64,000 bases of DNA, from positions 3,906,001 through 3,970,000 of the forward strand of contig NZ_JARXYP010000002.1 in assembly GCF_029893805.1 (NCBI RefSeq), read 5' to 3'. This DNA is from Streptomyces sp. SAI-135 (GTDB lineage Bacteria; Actinomycetota; Actinomycetes; Streptomycetales; Streptomycetaceae). Shown piece after piece: positions 28,923 through 36,813 of this stretch (position 1 is the first letter of the stretch; every line of letters starts with the position of its first letter). The notes beneath the pieces were generated by a model. It was not told where the DNA came from. It ran no database searches and saw nothing but the letters and a program-made list of their open reading frames with translations. The position numbers were made by a program, and so were the translations under genes.

Positions 28923-29714
28923 GTGAGCGCCATGCCGATCGCCTTGCTGGTCACCACGGCCGCCACGGGCGCCGTGGGCGTCGCCGTCCTGCGCACCCTC
29001 ATGGTGCTGCGCCGACAGGTCGCCGCCCTGCACACCGAGCTCGCCAGGAACACCACCGGGCCGGTGCGGGGCCTGGTCCCGGCCGCCCGTCCCGCCGCCG
29101 ACGTCGACGAGATACGGGCCGCCGTGGCCGAGGCCCTCGCCGAGGAGCGTGAGCGCGAGCTCGCCGAGGCGCGCGCCTTCTGGGCCGCGCAGGAGGCGCG
29201 TGACGCCTCCGACGCGCCCTCGCTGCTCGGGCTGCCCGACAGCGAGCTGTTCCTGCCGCGGCAGGCCGATTTCGTGGGCCTGGAGCCGCTGGAGCCGGTG
29301 TCGGAGTCCTCGGCGGAGGCGGACGAGTTCGCCGGCGACAGCCCCGAACTGGCCGCGGCCCGCCGTCGCCACCCCTCCCACCCGGACTTCGTGCCGGTCG
29401 GCTCACCGGCCGTGGGCGACCATGAGCGCACGGTGGCCACCCTGGAGGAACTGGCCGCGTCCGGCACCGCACTCGCCGACGTACGGCCGGGCCCGCTCGG
29501 CACCCTCGACGTCTACGTCTTCGCCGACGGCACGACCCTGTGCATGACCCCGGGCCACCGCGAGACGGCCGAACGGCTCTCGGCGGCCCTGCGCGCGGGT
29601 GAGACCCCGGTCCTGCTGGGCGGCTCGGGCGTCTCGGGCGCGTACACGCTGACGTTCGCCTGCGGCGAGGAGAACGTCTACATCCTCGCCGACCGGGTCA
29701 TAGCGTCCCTCTGA
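28923..29714 (+). CDS. Conserved membrane-anchored protein, function unknown
   Basis: A 263-residue protein starting at GTG 28923 with GGGAG seven bases upstream (an ATG at 28932 is also in frame). One N-terminal transmembrane helix (PIALLVTTAATGAVGVAVL) precedes a coiled-coil-like, Ala/Glu-rich helix (VDEIRAAVAEALAEERERELAEARAFW). The C-terminal half is globular (VYVFADGTTLCMTPGH, GETPVLLGGSGVSGAYTLTFACGEENVYILADR). No known domain is recognised; the C-terminal part looks conserved. It is convergent with the next gene. Confidence 0.75.
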   Translation: MSAMPIALLVTTAATGAVGVAVLRTLMVLRRQVAALHTELARNTTGPVRGLVPAARPAADVDEIRAAVAEALAEERERELAEARAFWAAQEARDASDAPSLLGLPDSELFLPRQADFVGLEPLEPVSESSAEADEFAGDSPELAAARRRHPSHPDFVPVGSPAVGDHERTVATLEELAASGTALADVRPGPLGTLDVYVFADGTTLCMTPGHRETAERLSAALRAGETPVLLGGSGVSGAYTLTFACGEENVYILADRVIASL

Positions 29715-29729
29715 GCGTCCGCGCGGACG

Positions 29730-30041
29730 TCAGACTCCGGCCCGCTGCTGGGCCCGGGCGACCAGTTCCAGCGCTTCTTCCACCTGGCCCTCGTCCGTCA
29801 GGACGAGGGCCAGGTCGTGCACGGCCACGGTGATCTGGTCGGCGGCGGCGAACATCCCCGCGTCCGGCATCTCGCGCAGCTCGGTCCCCGGCTCCTCCAG
29901 CACCTGCGTCCGGCGGGCGAACTCCCGGGCCAGGCCCAGGGCTTCGGCGGCGGCGCCCCGCTGCAACCGGCTCTGCGGCGCGGCCCGCAGACGGTCGGCG
30001 AAGTGGTCCACAGCCCGGATCAGACGCGAAGTATCAGCCAC
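29730..30041 (-). CDS. Small conserved alpha-helical protein
   Basis: A 103-residue all-helical protein (RLIRAVDHFADRLRAAPQSRL, ALGLAREFARRTQVLEE, QVEEALELVARAQQRAGV). It starts at GTG 30041. No motif points to a function. The stop lies 16 bp from the convergent upstream gene. Confidence 0.7.
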   Translation of the reverse strand: MADTSRLIRAVDHFADRLRAAPQSRLQRGAAAEALGLAREFARRTQVLEEPGTELREMPDAGMFAAADQITVAVHDLALVLTDEGQVEEALELVARAQQRAGV

Positions 30042-30145
30042 CGGCCAACCGTACGTGTCCCACCGGGACTGTTGCCAACGGGCGAACGCTCAGGCACGGT
30101 GACCTGAAGGACCGGCTTACATCCCCTTTGCGTCCGGAGGCGCCG

Positions 30146-30376
30146 ATGTCCCACGTCCTCTCCGAGGAGACCCACCGCAACCTGCTCGCCCGCATCCCCC
30201 ACTGCACCGGTCGTGAAGTGTCCGACTGGCTCCGCACCGTCGACGAAGGCCCGGCCCTCTTCCGCTTCGAGGAGAAGGTCAGCTGGCTCCGCCACGAACA
30301 CAACCTCGCGTACGGCCACGCCAAGGCGATCATCCACGAGTACGACCTGAGGAGGGCCGCGCGCAGGTACTTCTAG
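30146..30376 (+). CDS. Small DUF4287-domain protein
   Basis: A 76-residue cytoplasmic protein. The ATG at 30146 is five bases after GGAGG. The sequence (SEETHRNLLARIPHCTGREVSDWLRTVDEGP, then VSWLRHEHNLAYGHAKAIIHEYDLRRAARR) matches the DUF4287 pattern, in which a helix-hairpin helix is followed by LxxxHxLGxGxANAIVHE-like residues. Such proteins are very common in actinobacteria and their function is unknown. A strong terminator follows directly. Confidence 0.8.
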   Translation: MSHVLSEETHRNLLARIPHCTGREVSDWLRTVDEGPALFRFEEKVSWLRHEHNLAYGHAKAIIHEYDLRRAARRYF

Positions 30377-30388
30377 CCGCGCACACGT

Positions 30389-30422
30389 GAAAGGGCCCCG
30401 GGTGGGAACCCGGGGCCCTTTC
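30389..30422. terminator. Bidirectional terminator
   Basis: A perfect 15-bp stem (GAAAGGGCCCCGGGT, 30389-30403, with 30408-30422) and a 4-base loop between two convergent genes. AAA/TTT flanks serve both directions. Confidence 0.85.
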
Positions 30423-30451
30423 AGCTGCCGTGGGCGGCCTGGTCGTTGCTG

Positions 30452-31345
30452 TCAGTCGTTGCTGTTGAGGATCGCGATGAGCCGCAGGAACTCCATGTAG
30501 ATCCACACCAGCGTCAGCGTCAGACCGAACGCCGCCAGCCAGGCCTCCTCCTTCGGCGCGCCGTAGGCGATGCCGTCCTCGACCTGCTTGAAGTCGAGGG
30601 CGAGGAAGCACGCGCCGAGCAGGACGCCGATGACGCCGAACAGGATGCCGAGGCCGCCGCTGCGGAAGCCGAGGCCGTCACCGCCGCCGAAGACGGCGAA
30701 CAGCATGTTGACGACCATCAGCAGCAGGAAGCCGAGCGTGGCCGCCATGACGAAGCCGTAGAACCGCCGGTTGACGCGGATCCAGCCGGCCTTGTAGGCC
30801 ACCAGCACCGCGGCGAAGACAGCCAGGGTGCCGATCACGGCCTGCATGGCCGCGCCGCTGGCGATGCGGTTGTCGACGATGCTGGAGATGACGCCGAGGA
30901 ACACGCCCTCGAACGCGGCGTACGACACGATCAGCGCGGGCGTGGCCTTGCGCTTGAACGACTGCACGAGCGCCAGGACCATGCCGATCAGCGCGGCGCC
31001 GATGCCGATGCCGTACGAGCGGCCGATGTTGGCGTCGTCGACGGGCAGCAGCGCCCAGGCGAGCGCGGCCGTCACGATCAGGACGCCGAGCGTGGTGCCG
31101 GTACGCATGACGACGTCGTCCATCGTCATCCGGCCGGTGGACACCGGGGCCTGCGGCGGCGCCCCCTGCTGAAGGTCCTGCTGGGCGTAGGGGTTGGTCG
31201 CGTACGGGTTGCCCTGCGGCTGCGCGTAGGGGTTGGCCTGCGTGCCCACGGCTGCGCCCCCGGCCTGCGGCGCGGTGTTGAAGCCCGCGTAGCCGTTGTC
31301 GCGGCTGAACCCCCGTCGCGAGAAGACCGGGTTGCTGCTCCTCAT
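30452..31345 (-). CDS. Bax inhibitor-1/YccA-family membrane protein
   Basis: A 297-residue membrane protein. The N-terminal 70 residues are hydrophilic and repetitive (NPYAQPQGNPYATNPYAQQ), then seven hydrophobic helices follow, for example VLIVTAALAWALLPVD, YGFVMAATLGFLLLMVVNMLFAVFG and LGILFGVIGVLLGACFLALDF. The C-terminal end LTLVWIYMEFLRLIAIL with acidic residues in the last helices (DFKQVEDG, EFLRL) matches BI-1/YccA proteins, which act as pH-sensitive calcium leaks in relatives. ATG 31345 is used. The role in Streptomyces is unknown. Confidence 0.88.
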   Translation of the reverse strand: MRSSNPVFSRRGFSRDNGYAGFNTAPQAGGAAVGTQANPYAQPQGNPYATNPYAQQDLQQGAPPQAPVSTGRMTMDDVVMRTGTTLGVLIVTAALAWALLPVDDANIGRSYGIGIGAALIGMVLALVQSFKRKATPALIVSYAAFEGVFLGVISSIVDNRIASGAAMQAVIGTLAVFAAVLVAYKAGWIRVNRRFYGFVMAATLGFLLLMVVNMLFAVFGGGDGLGFRSGGLGILFGVIGVLLGACFLALDFKQVEDGIAYGAPKEEAWLAAFGLTLTLVWIYMEFLRLIAILNSND

Positions 31346-31492
31346 TTCACTCCTCCATGGCCACCGTGTGTGGACCTTGCCTCAAGAGTAATGGGTAGGC
31401 AAAGGAATGACCCTAGTGCTTGAGGAGGATCTTCCCTCGTTGCTCCGGCCAACACGCTACGCGCCGGCGTGATTCCCGGCACCGGAGGGGCC

Positions 31493-32668
31493 TCAGCCGA
31501 AGGGGAAGCCGGTGTACGCCTCGGCGAGGTCCGTCTCGGCGGCCCGCGACCCGGCGATGCGCTCCAGCCGGGCCAGCTGCATCCGGTCGTCGAAGCCGGT
31601 CGCGTCGGGCGCCCGGTGCAGGAGGCCCGTCATGTCGTACGAGAACCGTTCGGCCTGCCACACCCGCCGCAGGCAGGTCTCGGAGTAGGCGTCGAGGCGC
31701 TCGGCCGAACCGGTCTCCCTCAGGTGCGTCAGCGCCCTCGCGAAGGTCACGACATCCCCCACGGCGAGGTTCAGGCCCTTGGCGCCGGTGGGCGGGACGA
31801 TGTGCGCCGCGTCGCCGGCGAGGAAGAGCCGGCCGTACCGCATGGGCTCGTGGACATAGGAGCGCATGGGGGTGACGGACTTCTGGGTGATCGGGCCCCG
31901 GTCCAGCTTCCAGTCGTCGTCCGTCTCGAAGCGGCGCTCCAGCTCGTCCCAGATCTCCTCGTCGCCCCAGCTCTCGGCGTCGGTGCCCTCGGGGACCTGG
32001 AGGTAGAGGCGGGAGACGGACGGGGAGCGCATGGACAGCAGGGCGAAGCCGCGGTCGTGGCGGGCGTAGACGAGTTCGTCGTGGGAGGGCGGGACGTCGG
32101 CGAGGATGCCGAGCCAGGCGAAGGGGTACGTCCGCTCGAAGACCCGGGTCAGCTCGGCGGGGACCGCCTTCCTCGCCACCCCCCAGAAGCCGTCGCAGCC
32201 GACCACGTACTCGCACTCCAGGACGTCCTCGCGGCCCTCGCGCCGGAAGCGGACGCGCGGGGTGCCGGTGTCGGCGCCCTCGACGGCCAGGGCCTCCGCC
32301 TCGAAGAGCAGCGGGCCGCCGTCCTTCAGCTGGAGGGCGATGAGGTCCTTGCAGACCTCGGTCTGGGCGTAGACCATCACGGAGCGGCCGCCGGTGAGGG
32401 CGGGGAAGTCGACGCGGTGGCGCTTCCTGTCGTAGCGCAGCTCGATGCCGTCGTGCGGGAGTCCCTCGCGGTCCATGCGCTCCCCGGCGCCGGCCGCGCG
32501 CAGTACGTCGACGGTGCCCTGCTCCAGGATCCCGGCGCGCTGGCGCTGCTCGACGTAGGCCCGGTCGCGGCTCTCCAGGACGACCGAGTCGATGCCGGCG
32601 CGGTGGAGGAGCCGGGCGAGGAGGAGGCCGGCGGGGCCGGCTCCGACGATGCCGACGGTGGTTCGCAT
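31493..32668 (-). CDS. pobA: 4-Hydroxybenzoate 3-monooxygenase
   Basis: A 391-residue FAD enzyme that hydroxylates p-hydroxybenzoate to protocatechuate with NADPH and oxygen, feeding the beta-ketoadipate pathway. The Rossmann motif is VGIVGAGPAGLLLARLL, the DG motif is VVGCDGFWGVARKA, and the GD motif is RLFLAGDAAHIVPPTGAKGLN. The length is close to the 394 of Pseudomonas PobA. ATG 32668 is used, with AAGGGA upstream; the open frame extends further upstream without sense. A dyad-rich operator lies 35-58 bp upstream. The regulator is not adjacent. Confidence 0.92.
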   Translation of the reverse strand: MRTTVGIVGAGPAGLLLARLLHRAGIDSVVLESRDRAYVEQRQRAGILEQGTVDVLRAAGAGERMDREGLPHDGIELRYDRKRHRVDFPALTGGRSVMVYAQTEVCKDLIALQLKDGGPLLFEAEALAVEGADTGTPRVRFRREGREDVLECEYVVGCDGFWGVARKAVPAELTRVFERTYPFAWLGILADVPPSHDELVYARHDRGFALLSMRSPSVSRLYLQVPEGTDAESWGDEEIWDELERRFETDDDWKLDRGPITQKSVTPMRSYVHEPMRYGRLFLAGDAAHIVPPTGAKGLNLAVGDVVTFARALTHLRETGSAERLDAYSETCLRRVWQAERFSYDMTGLLHRAPDATGFDDRMQLARLERIAGSRAAETDLAEAYTGFPFG

Positions 32669-32702
32669 CGGGCGTTCCCTTCGGGGGCGACTGCGTTCGC
32701 AC

Positions 32703-32726
32703 AGTGAAGTTTTTTTCACTTAAGTG
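32703..32726 (-). promoter_or_regulatory. Palindromic operator upstream of pobA
   Basis: AGTGAA-N6-TTCACT (32703-32720) overlaps the perfect palindrome CACTTAAGTG (32717-32726), around a run of seven T. It sits 35-58 bp upstream of the pobA ATG, in the promoter region. A repressor of the PobR/MarR/IclR kind that senses 4-hydroxybenzoate would fit; none is encoded beside it. Confidence 0.55.
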
Positions 32727-32819
32727 TGCCGAGTCTGCGCCGAGGGTCTGCCGATGTCAACGGTCTCCGCGCGGCGGTCCGGCCCGCGGTGGCTTCCGCG
32801 GGCCGGACCGCCGGCCGGG

Positions 32820-33494
32820 TCAGCGGCCGGGCCAGCCGTCCAGGTGGCGGCGCATGGTGACGTCCTGCTGCGCGTCGCCCTTCGGCGCGTGGGCCACGGC
32901 GTCCTTGAGGACGGCGTCGACCTCGGCGGCGAGCGAGTCCGCCCGGATGCGCAGGTCGGTCGCGGGGATGTCGGAGCGGGTCAGGGCGTCCAGCCGGCGG
33001 TGGATGTCGTCGAGCTGTCGGCGGTGGGCGGAGTCGAGGGTGAGCGGGGCGGGCGTGGAGACCACGAACTGGTAGGCGCCGGCCAGGGTCTGGCAGCCGG
33101 TGCAGTTCTTGTTGGTGGCGTCGCTGAGGTTCACGGCGTTCAGGCGCGTGTGCTCGCCCGCCACGGTGACGATCTGGAAGGACAGCGCGACCGACCGGCA
33201 GGCGTCGTCGGCGGTGCAGCCCGCCGAGACCGCGTTGGCCTGGTTGCGCACGGAGGCGGCGTTCACCTTGCCGAACTGCCGGATGGTGAACGAGTCCTCC
33301 TCCTCCGTGTGGTCGCGGCGGTCGGCGTGGCTGAAGACGTGGTCCGACGCGACGGCGACCTTGGGGGCCGAGCCGGTGGCGGCCTGCGCCGGCACGGCGG
33401 TCGCCACACCGGCGACACCGGCGGCGAACAGCCCCACACGGACGGCACGCCGGGTGAGCGGGCTGGGGGTACGGGGTTTTCGGTGGCTGCTCAA
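32820..33494 (-). CDS. Secreted four-cysteine protein
   Basis: A 224-residue exported protein. The start is TTG 33494 with GAGGAGA four bases upstream. The signal peptide has a twin arginine (LTRRAVRVGLFAAGVAGVATAVPAQAA) and could use Sec or Tat. The mature part has four Cys in two pairs (GCTADDACRS and NCTGCQ), a beta-rich N-terminal half (SFTIRQFGKVNAASV, ALSFQIVTVAGE), and a charged helical C-terminus (RQLDDIHRRLDALTRSD, IRADSLAAEVDAVLKDA). No family is recognised. It follows the M50 protease gene on the same strand (180 bp gap) and may belong to the same system. Confidence 0.75.
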   Translation of the reverse strand: MSSHRKPRTPSPLTRRAVRVGLFAAGVAGVATAVPAQAATGSAPKVAVASDHVFSHADRRDHTEEEDSFTIRQFGKVNAASVRNQANAVSAGCTADDACRSVALSFQIVTVAGEHTRLNAVNLSDATNKNCTGCQTLAGAYQFVVSTPAPLTLDSAHRRQLDDIHRRLDALTRSDIPATDLRIRADSLAAEVDAVLKDAVAHAPKGDAQQDVTMRRHLDGWPGR

Positions 33495-33674
33495 GGGATC
33501 TCCTCGGGTGGTGGATGTACGGATGTGGGGGGGGCGGCGGAACGGGGTGCCTGGGCGGGCCGGGGCGCGGCCGGTCAGCGGCAGGCCCGGCGCCGGTGCG
33601 CCCGCACCGCTCCGCCCGCCCCTCGCACCCGCCCCCGACGCCTCTCCACTGCCTCGGACCGGACGGCCGTCCGG

Positions 33675-35600
33675 TCAGGACGCCCCCGGCGAACCACTGG
33701 CCGGCGACGGGGACGCCGTCTCGGTGGGTGAGGGCGGGATGCTCTCCGACGGGGTCGGATCCGGAGCGGGGGCCGAGGGGCCCGTGCCCGGTGACGACGG
33801 TTGCGGGCCCGGTGAGGTGCCCTGGGTCGGGGACGCGGGTCCGCGGGAGGAGCCCCCGGTCGCCGTTCCCGGGGCCGTCGCGGACGACGCCGGTGCGGCG
33901 GACGCCGACGCGGCCGAGGACGTCCCGGGCGAGGGCGCGTCCGAGCCCGGGGCGCGGCCCGCCGCCGTGGGCGCCACGGCCCCGGAGCCCGGGTCCGCCG
34001 GGTCGTCCGAGGTGTCCCCGTCCGAGGCCGTGTCGTCGTCCGGGGCGGTGGCCTGCCGGGGCTGTGGTTCCTCGGTCGACACCCCCGGCTGGAGGATCGG
34101 CGCGATCGGGGGCTTCTTCGGGAGCGGCTGGGGCGTGAGGCCGGACGTCCACGCGTAGCCGAGACCGGCCAGCCCGGCGAGGGCCACGGCGCACAGCGCC
34201 ACCCGCAACCGGGGCCGCCCGGCCGTGGACCGTTTCGCGGCCCGCAGGATGCGCCCGCCGATCTTCACGGAGAGGTAGACGACACCGCCCATCGGGATCA
34301 GCAGCATCAGACAGCCCAGTACCCCGACGAGCCCCTCGACGACCCGGCCGTCCGCGAAGGCCGCCCCGGTGCCGGAGAACTGCTCGACCATGGACCGGGT
34401 CATCGTGGCGATGATCCGGGGCAGGTTCCACAGCGCGTAGCCCATCTCGCCGATGATCAGCGGCACCATCGTGAGCACCCAGGCGGCCACGATGGTCCGC
34501 GCCGACTTCTTCAGCCCGGCGACCTCCTGCCGGGCCGCCCGCCCCTTCCGGCCCGGCACCAGTCCGAGCAGGATCGGCTTGATCTTGCCGTAGAGGTCGG
34601 GGACCCCGGCGAGGTCGCCGAGGATGTAGTAGCCGTCCAGGCGTACCGCCGGCATCAGCTGTTCGAGGATCTCGAAGTGCCCGAGGTACACCGCGGCCAG
34701 GAAGAAGGGCTCCCCGGTGGCGAAGTACAGCCCGGCCATGCCGAGCATGAAGACCACGTTGAAGTAGACCCCGCCCAGGTCGGTCCTGATCCGGCCGCCG
34801 CGTCCGATCCGGTACACGTCCGTCACGTCCGTGTACATCGACGGCCAGATCAGGAAGATCCCGCAGCCGATGCACCCGGGCCGGGCACCGCCGTATCTGC
34901 ATGCGGAGGCGTGGCCGAACTCGTGGAAGACGAGCGAGGCCACGGTCAGGGCGAAGACGATCAGGATCAGCACCGGCTGGTCGAGGACCTCCAGGACCGG
35001 CTCGATCGCCCCGAAGAAACCGAACAGCCACACGTCCATGGCCACGGCCGCAAGGAGTACGGCCGCGACCACGACCGGCCGGTGCAGCCACGCGAACAAC
35101 CCCGCGATGCGTGCCGTGCGCCGCTCGTCGAAGATGACCCGGTGGCCCTTGAGGGCGAGCAGCAGGTCGGAGCGCGGGGCGTCGACCTCGTCGCTCTCCT
35201 GTCCCTCGGGAACCGTCACGCCGAGCGGTTCGAGCTTCTTCTCCACGAGGAAGCGGATGTTCTCCCCGCTGACCTCACGGCCGAATCTCGCGCTCACCCG
35301 GTGGGCGATCGACTCGGTGTCGCGTACGCCGTCGACGGACGACGCCACGAGATAGAGCAGCCGTGACAGCTGCACGACCTGCCCGTCCCCCCGACGGGCG
35401 ATGTACTTGGGCTCGGTGAAACCCGACCCCTGGTACTCGCCGTGCAGTCGCAGTCCCGCACTCAGCCGCGGCACGAGCCCTTGTTCGACGACCGGCAGGC
35501 TGCCTGTCGCGGCCTGCTCGTACGTCACCGGCCAGCCACCCGGCCCCGGCACCGGCCCCGTGTCGTACAGCGTCGCGGGCCCGTCTCCGAGCACTGTCAT
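33675..35600 (-). CDS. M50-family membrane metalloprotease with PqqD-like N-terminal domain
   Basis: A 641-residue protein. Residues about 50-135 (YQGSGFTEPKYIARRGDG, LSRLLYLVASSVDG, VSARFGREVSGENIRFLVEKKL) look like a PqqD-type winged helix, the peptide-binding element of RiPP pathways. The zinc motif HEFGH is at 226-230, and LDGYY at 321-325 supplies the third ligand. About ten membrane segments follow, including VVVAAVLLAAVAMDVWLFG, VLILIVFALTVASLVFHE and VVEGLVGVLGCLMLLIPMGG. The last 140 residues are Pro/Ser/Thr-rich and probably extracytoplasmic. ATG 35600 has GGGGAG upstream. The two short peptide genes are immediately upstream on the same strand, so these are the likely substrates. 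Confidence 0.85.
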   Translation of the reverse strand: MTVLGDGPATLYDTGPVPGPGGWPVTYEQAATGSLPVVEQGLVPRLSAGLRLHGEYQGSGFTEPKYIARRGDGQVVQLSRLLYLVASSVDGVRDTESIAHRVSARFGREVSGENIRFLVEKKLEPLGVTVPEGQESDEVDAPRSDLLLALKGHRVIFDERRTARIAGLFAWLHRPVVVAAVLLAAVAMDVWLFGFFGAIEPVLEVLDQPVLILIVFALTVASLVFHEFGHASACRYGGARPGCIGCGIFLIWPSMYTDVTDVYRIGRGGRIRTDLGGVYFNVVFMLGMAGLYFATGEPFFLAAVYLGHFEILEQLMPAVRLDGYYILGDLAGVPDLYGKIKPILLGLVPGRKGRAARQEVAGLKKSARTIVAAWVLTMVPLIIGEMGYALWNLPRIIATMTRSMVEQFSGTGAAFADGRVVEGLVGVLGCLMLLIPMGGVVYLSVKIGGRILRAAKRSTAGRPRLRVALCAVALAGLAGLGYAWTSGLTPQPLPKKPPIAPILQPGVSTEEPQPRQATAPDDDTASDGDTSDDPADPGSGAVAPTAAGRAPGSDAPSPGTSSAASASAAPASSATAPGTATGGSSRGPASPTQGTSPGPQPSSPGTGPSAPAPDPTPSESIPPSPTETASPSPASGSPGAS

Positions 35601-35708
35601 ATGTGGTCTCCCCCCACTCCTCCCCCGTTTCCCCCCTTGCACGGCCGCCGGGGTGGACCGCACCGCTGGTACGGGCGGTCCACCCCGGCGGCCGTGGTCA
35701 CGCCGGCG

Positions 35709-35927
35709 CTACTGCTTGACGGTGATCGACTGCGAGGCCTGCGACTCGGCGACCGAGTAGGAGGAGTGGTCGTTCAGCGCCGCGGACTGGTTGTCCGCCT
35801 GGATGTTGGCGATGTGCTTGGTGACGTTGGTCGTCTTGTTGAAGCTGAACTTCAGACGACCGAGGGCCTCGCGGCCCGGCAGCAGCTCGGCGGACTCGGT
35901 CTCCAGCTCGTGCATGTCCATGCTCAT
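35709..35927 (-). CDS. Short precursor-like peptide, copy A
   Basis: A 72-residue peptide without signal sequence. Its first 41 residues (MSMDMHELETESAELLPG, REALGRLKFSFNKTTNVTK) nearly repeat those of copy B; the middle (HIANIQADNQSAALNDHSSY) diverges and the end (ESQASQSITVKQ) is conserved again. The composition is rich in Ser, Asn, Ala and Gln. The ATG at 35927 follows GAAAGGA by eight bases. A leader-plus-variable-core arrangement next to a PqqD/M50 protein resembles a RiPP precursor; a secreted structural or amyloid-like protein is the other possibility. It is 108 bp from the protease gene and 52 bp below copy B. Confidence 0.8.
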   Translation of the reverse strand: MSMDMHELETESAELLPGREALGRLKFSFNKTTNVTKHIANIQADNQSAALNDHSSYSVAESQASQSITVKQ

Positions 35928-35979
35928 GACGGACGTCCTTTCAGGTGATGTGGATCGGGTTCGAGGTGGTGCGCGGGTG

Positions 35980-36195
35980 TTACTGGGTGACCGTGATGCT
36001 CTGGCCGGCCTGCGAGGCGGCGGCCGAGGCGAAGGAGTGGTCGTTGACGGCCAGGGACGAGTTGTGGGCCTCGACGTTGGCGATGTGCTTGGTGACGTTG
36101 GTCGTCTTGTTGAAGCTGAACTTCAGACGACCGAGGGCCTCGCGGCCCGGCAGCAGTTCCGCGGACTCGGCCTCGAGCTCGTGAGCGTCCATCAT
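35980..36195 (-). CDS. Short precursor-like peptide, copy B
   Basis: A 71-residue paralogue of copy A. It reads MMDAHELEAESAELLPGREA, then LGRLKFSFNKTTNVTKHIAN, and ends AAASQAGQSITVTQ. An 80-bp stretch (36077-36156) appears identical to 35806-35885 in copy A, so duplication or gene conversion is recent. ATG 36195 follows GAGGGGGAA. It is the promoter-proximal gene; two tandem dyads lie 64-103 bp upstream. No Cys and few Thr/Ser clusters are present, so lanthionine-type modification seems unlikely. Confidence 0.8.
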   Translation of the reverse strand: MMDAHELEAESAELLPGREALGRLKFSFNKTTNVTKHIANVEAHNSSLAVNDHSFASAAASQAGQSITVTQ

Positions 36196-36258
36196 GATCA
36201 ATTCCCCCTCAGGGATGGGCATTTCCGGTCGGACCGAGTCAGGTTCCCCCCACACTCT

Positions 36259-36298
36259 GTCCAACTTGGTCGGACGTGCTGTCCAACGAGATTGGACA
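36259..36298. promoter_or_regulatory. Two tandem dyads in the peptide/regulator control region
   Basis: TGTCCAA-cgaga-TTGGACA (36280-36298) is a perfect 7-bp inverted repeat. A second, imperfect copy (TGTCCAA-cttgg-TCGGACG, 36259-36277) lies exactly 21 bp away, two helical turns. They sit between the start of copy B and the divergent XRE gene, where a repressor would control both directions. Confidence 0.7.
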
Positions 36299-36427
36299 CT
36301 AGGGCCTCGCGGGGCCGCTGCGCAACCCGTTCGGGGAATCACCCTTTCGGCGGCGGGTGGGGCCGCCCGTAGAATCGGCCCCGACATGGACGGTTCCGCC
36401 GAGCGGCGAGCAGGAAGTGACCCACCC

Positions 36428-36805
36428 GTGGCCAACGCACTCCAGCAGTTGATCCGTGAGCGCCTGGACCGCAAGGGCTGGTCCTACGGTGACGTGGCGC
36501 GCCGCGGTGGCGTCCCGCGCTCGACCGTCCACCACCTGGCGACCACCGACCGTGTCGTCCGCATGCCCCAGTCGGCGACCCTGGAGGGACTGTCCAAGGG
36601 ACTGGAACTCCCGTTGGACACCGTCCGTCGCGCCGCCGCGGAGGCCTGCGGCATCCACGTGTACGGCACCGAGGGCACCGCCGCGCACCCGGCCGACCCC
36701 GAGGTGGACCTGCTGATCGCCAGCGTCCAGAAACTCTCGGCGGACGACCGCCGCCATGTCGCTGCGCTGGTGGAGTCCCTGCTGGACCGCACACCCAAGC
36801 AGTAG
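36428..36805 (+). CDS. XRE-family helix-turn-helix regulator
   Basis: A 125-residue protein. The helix-turn-helix reads LIRERLDRKGWSYGDVARRGGVPRSTVHHLA and is followed by a short C-terminal dimer-like region (PADPEVDLLIASVQKLSADDRRHVAALVESLLDR). GTG 36428 is chosen because GGAAGTGA lies seven bases before it. An upstream ATG at 36386 has no ribosome site but is 11 bp behind a TAGAAT box, so a leaderless start is possible and would add 14 residues. It is divergent from the peptide genes and is the probable binder of the dyads. Confidence 0.85.
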   Translation: MANALQQLIRERLDRKGWSYGDVARRGGVPRSTVHHLATTDRVVRMPQSATLEGLSKGLELPLDTVRRAAAEACGIHVYGTEGTAAHPADPEVDLLIASVQKLSADDRRHVAALVESLLDRTPKQ

Positions 36806-36813
36806 CCGGTCGG

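Noticed and set aside
33100..34158. Plus-strand open frame antisense to the secreted protein and M50 genes
   Set aside because: Shadow frame: low-complexity Pro/Ala/Gly translation with no ribosome site; opposite strand has clear domains.
36386..36427. Upstream ATG start for the XRE regulator
   Set aside because: No ribosome site before it; possible only as a leaderless start. GTG 36428 is better placed.
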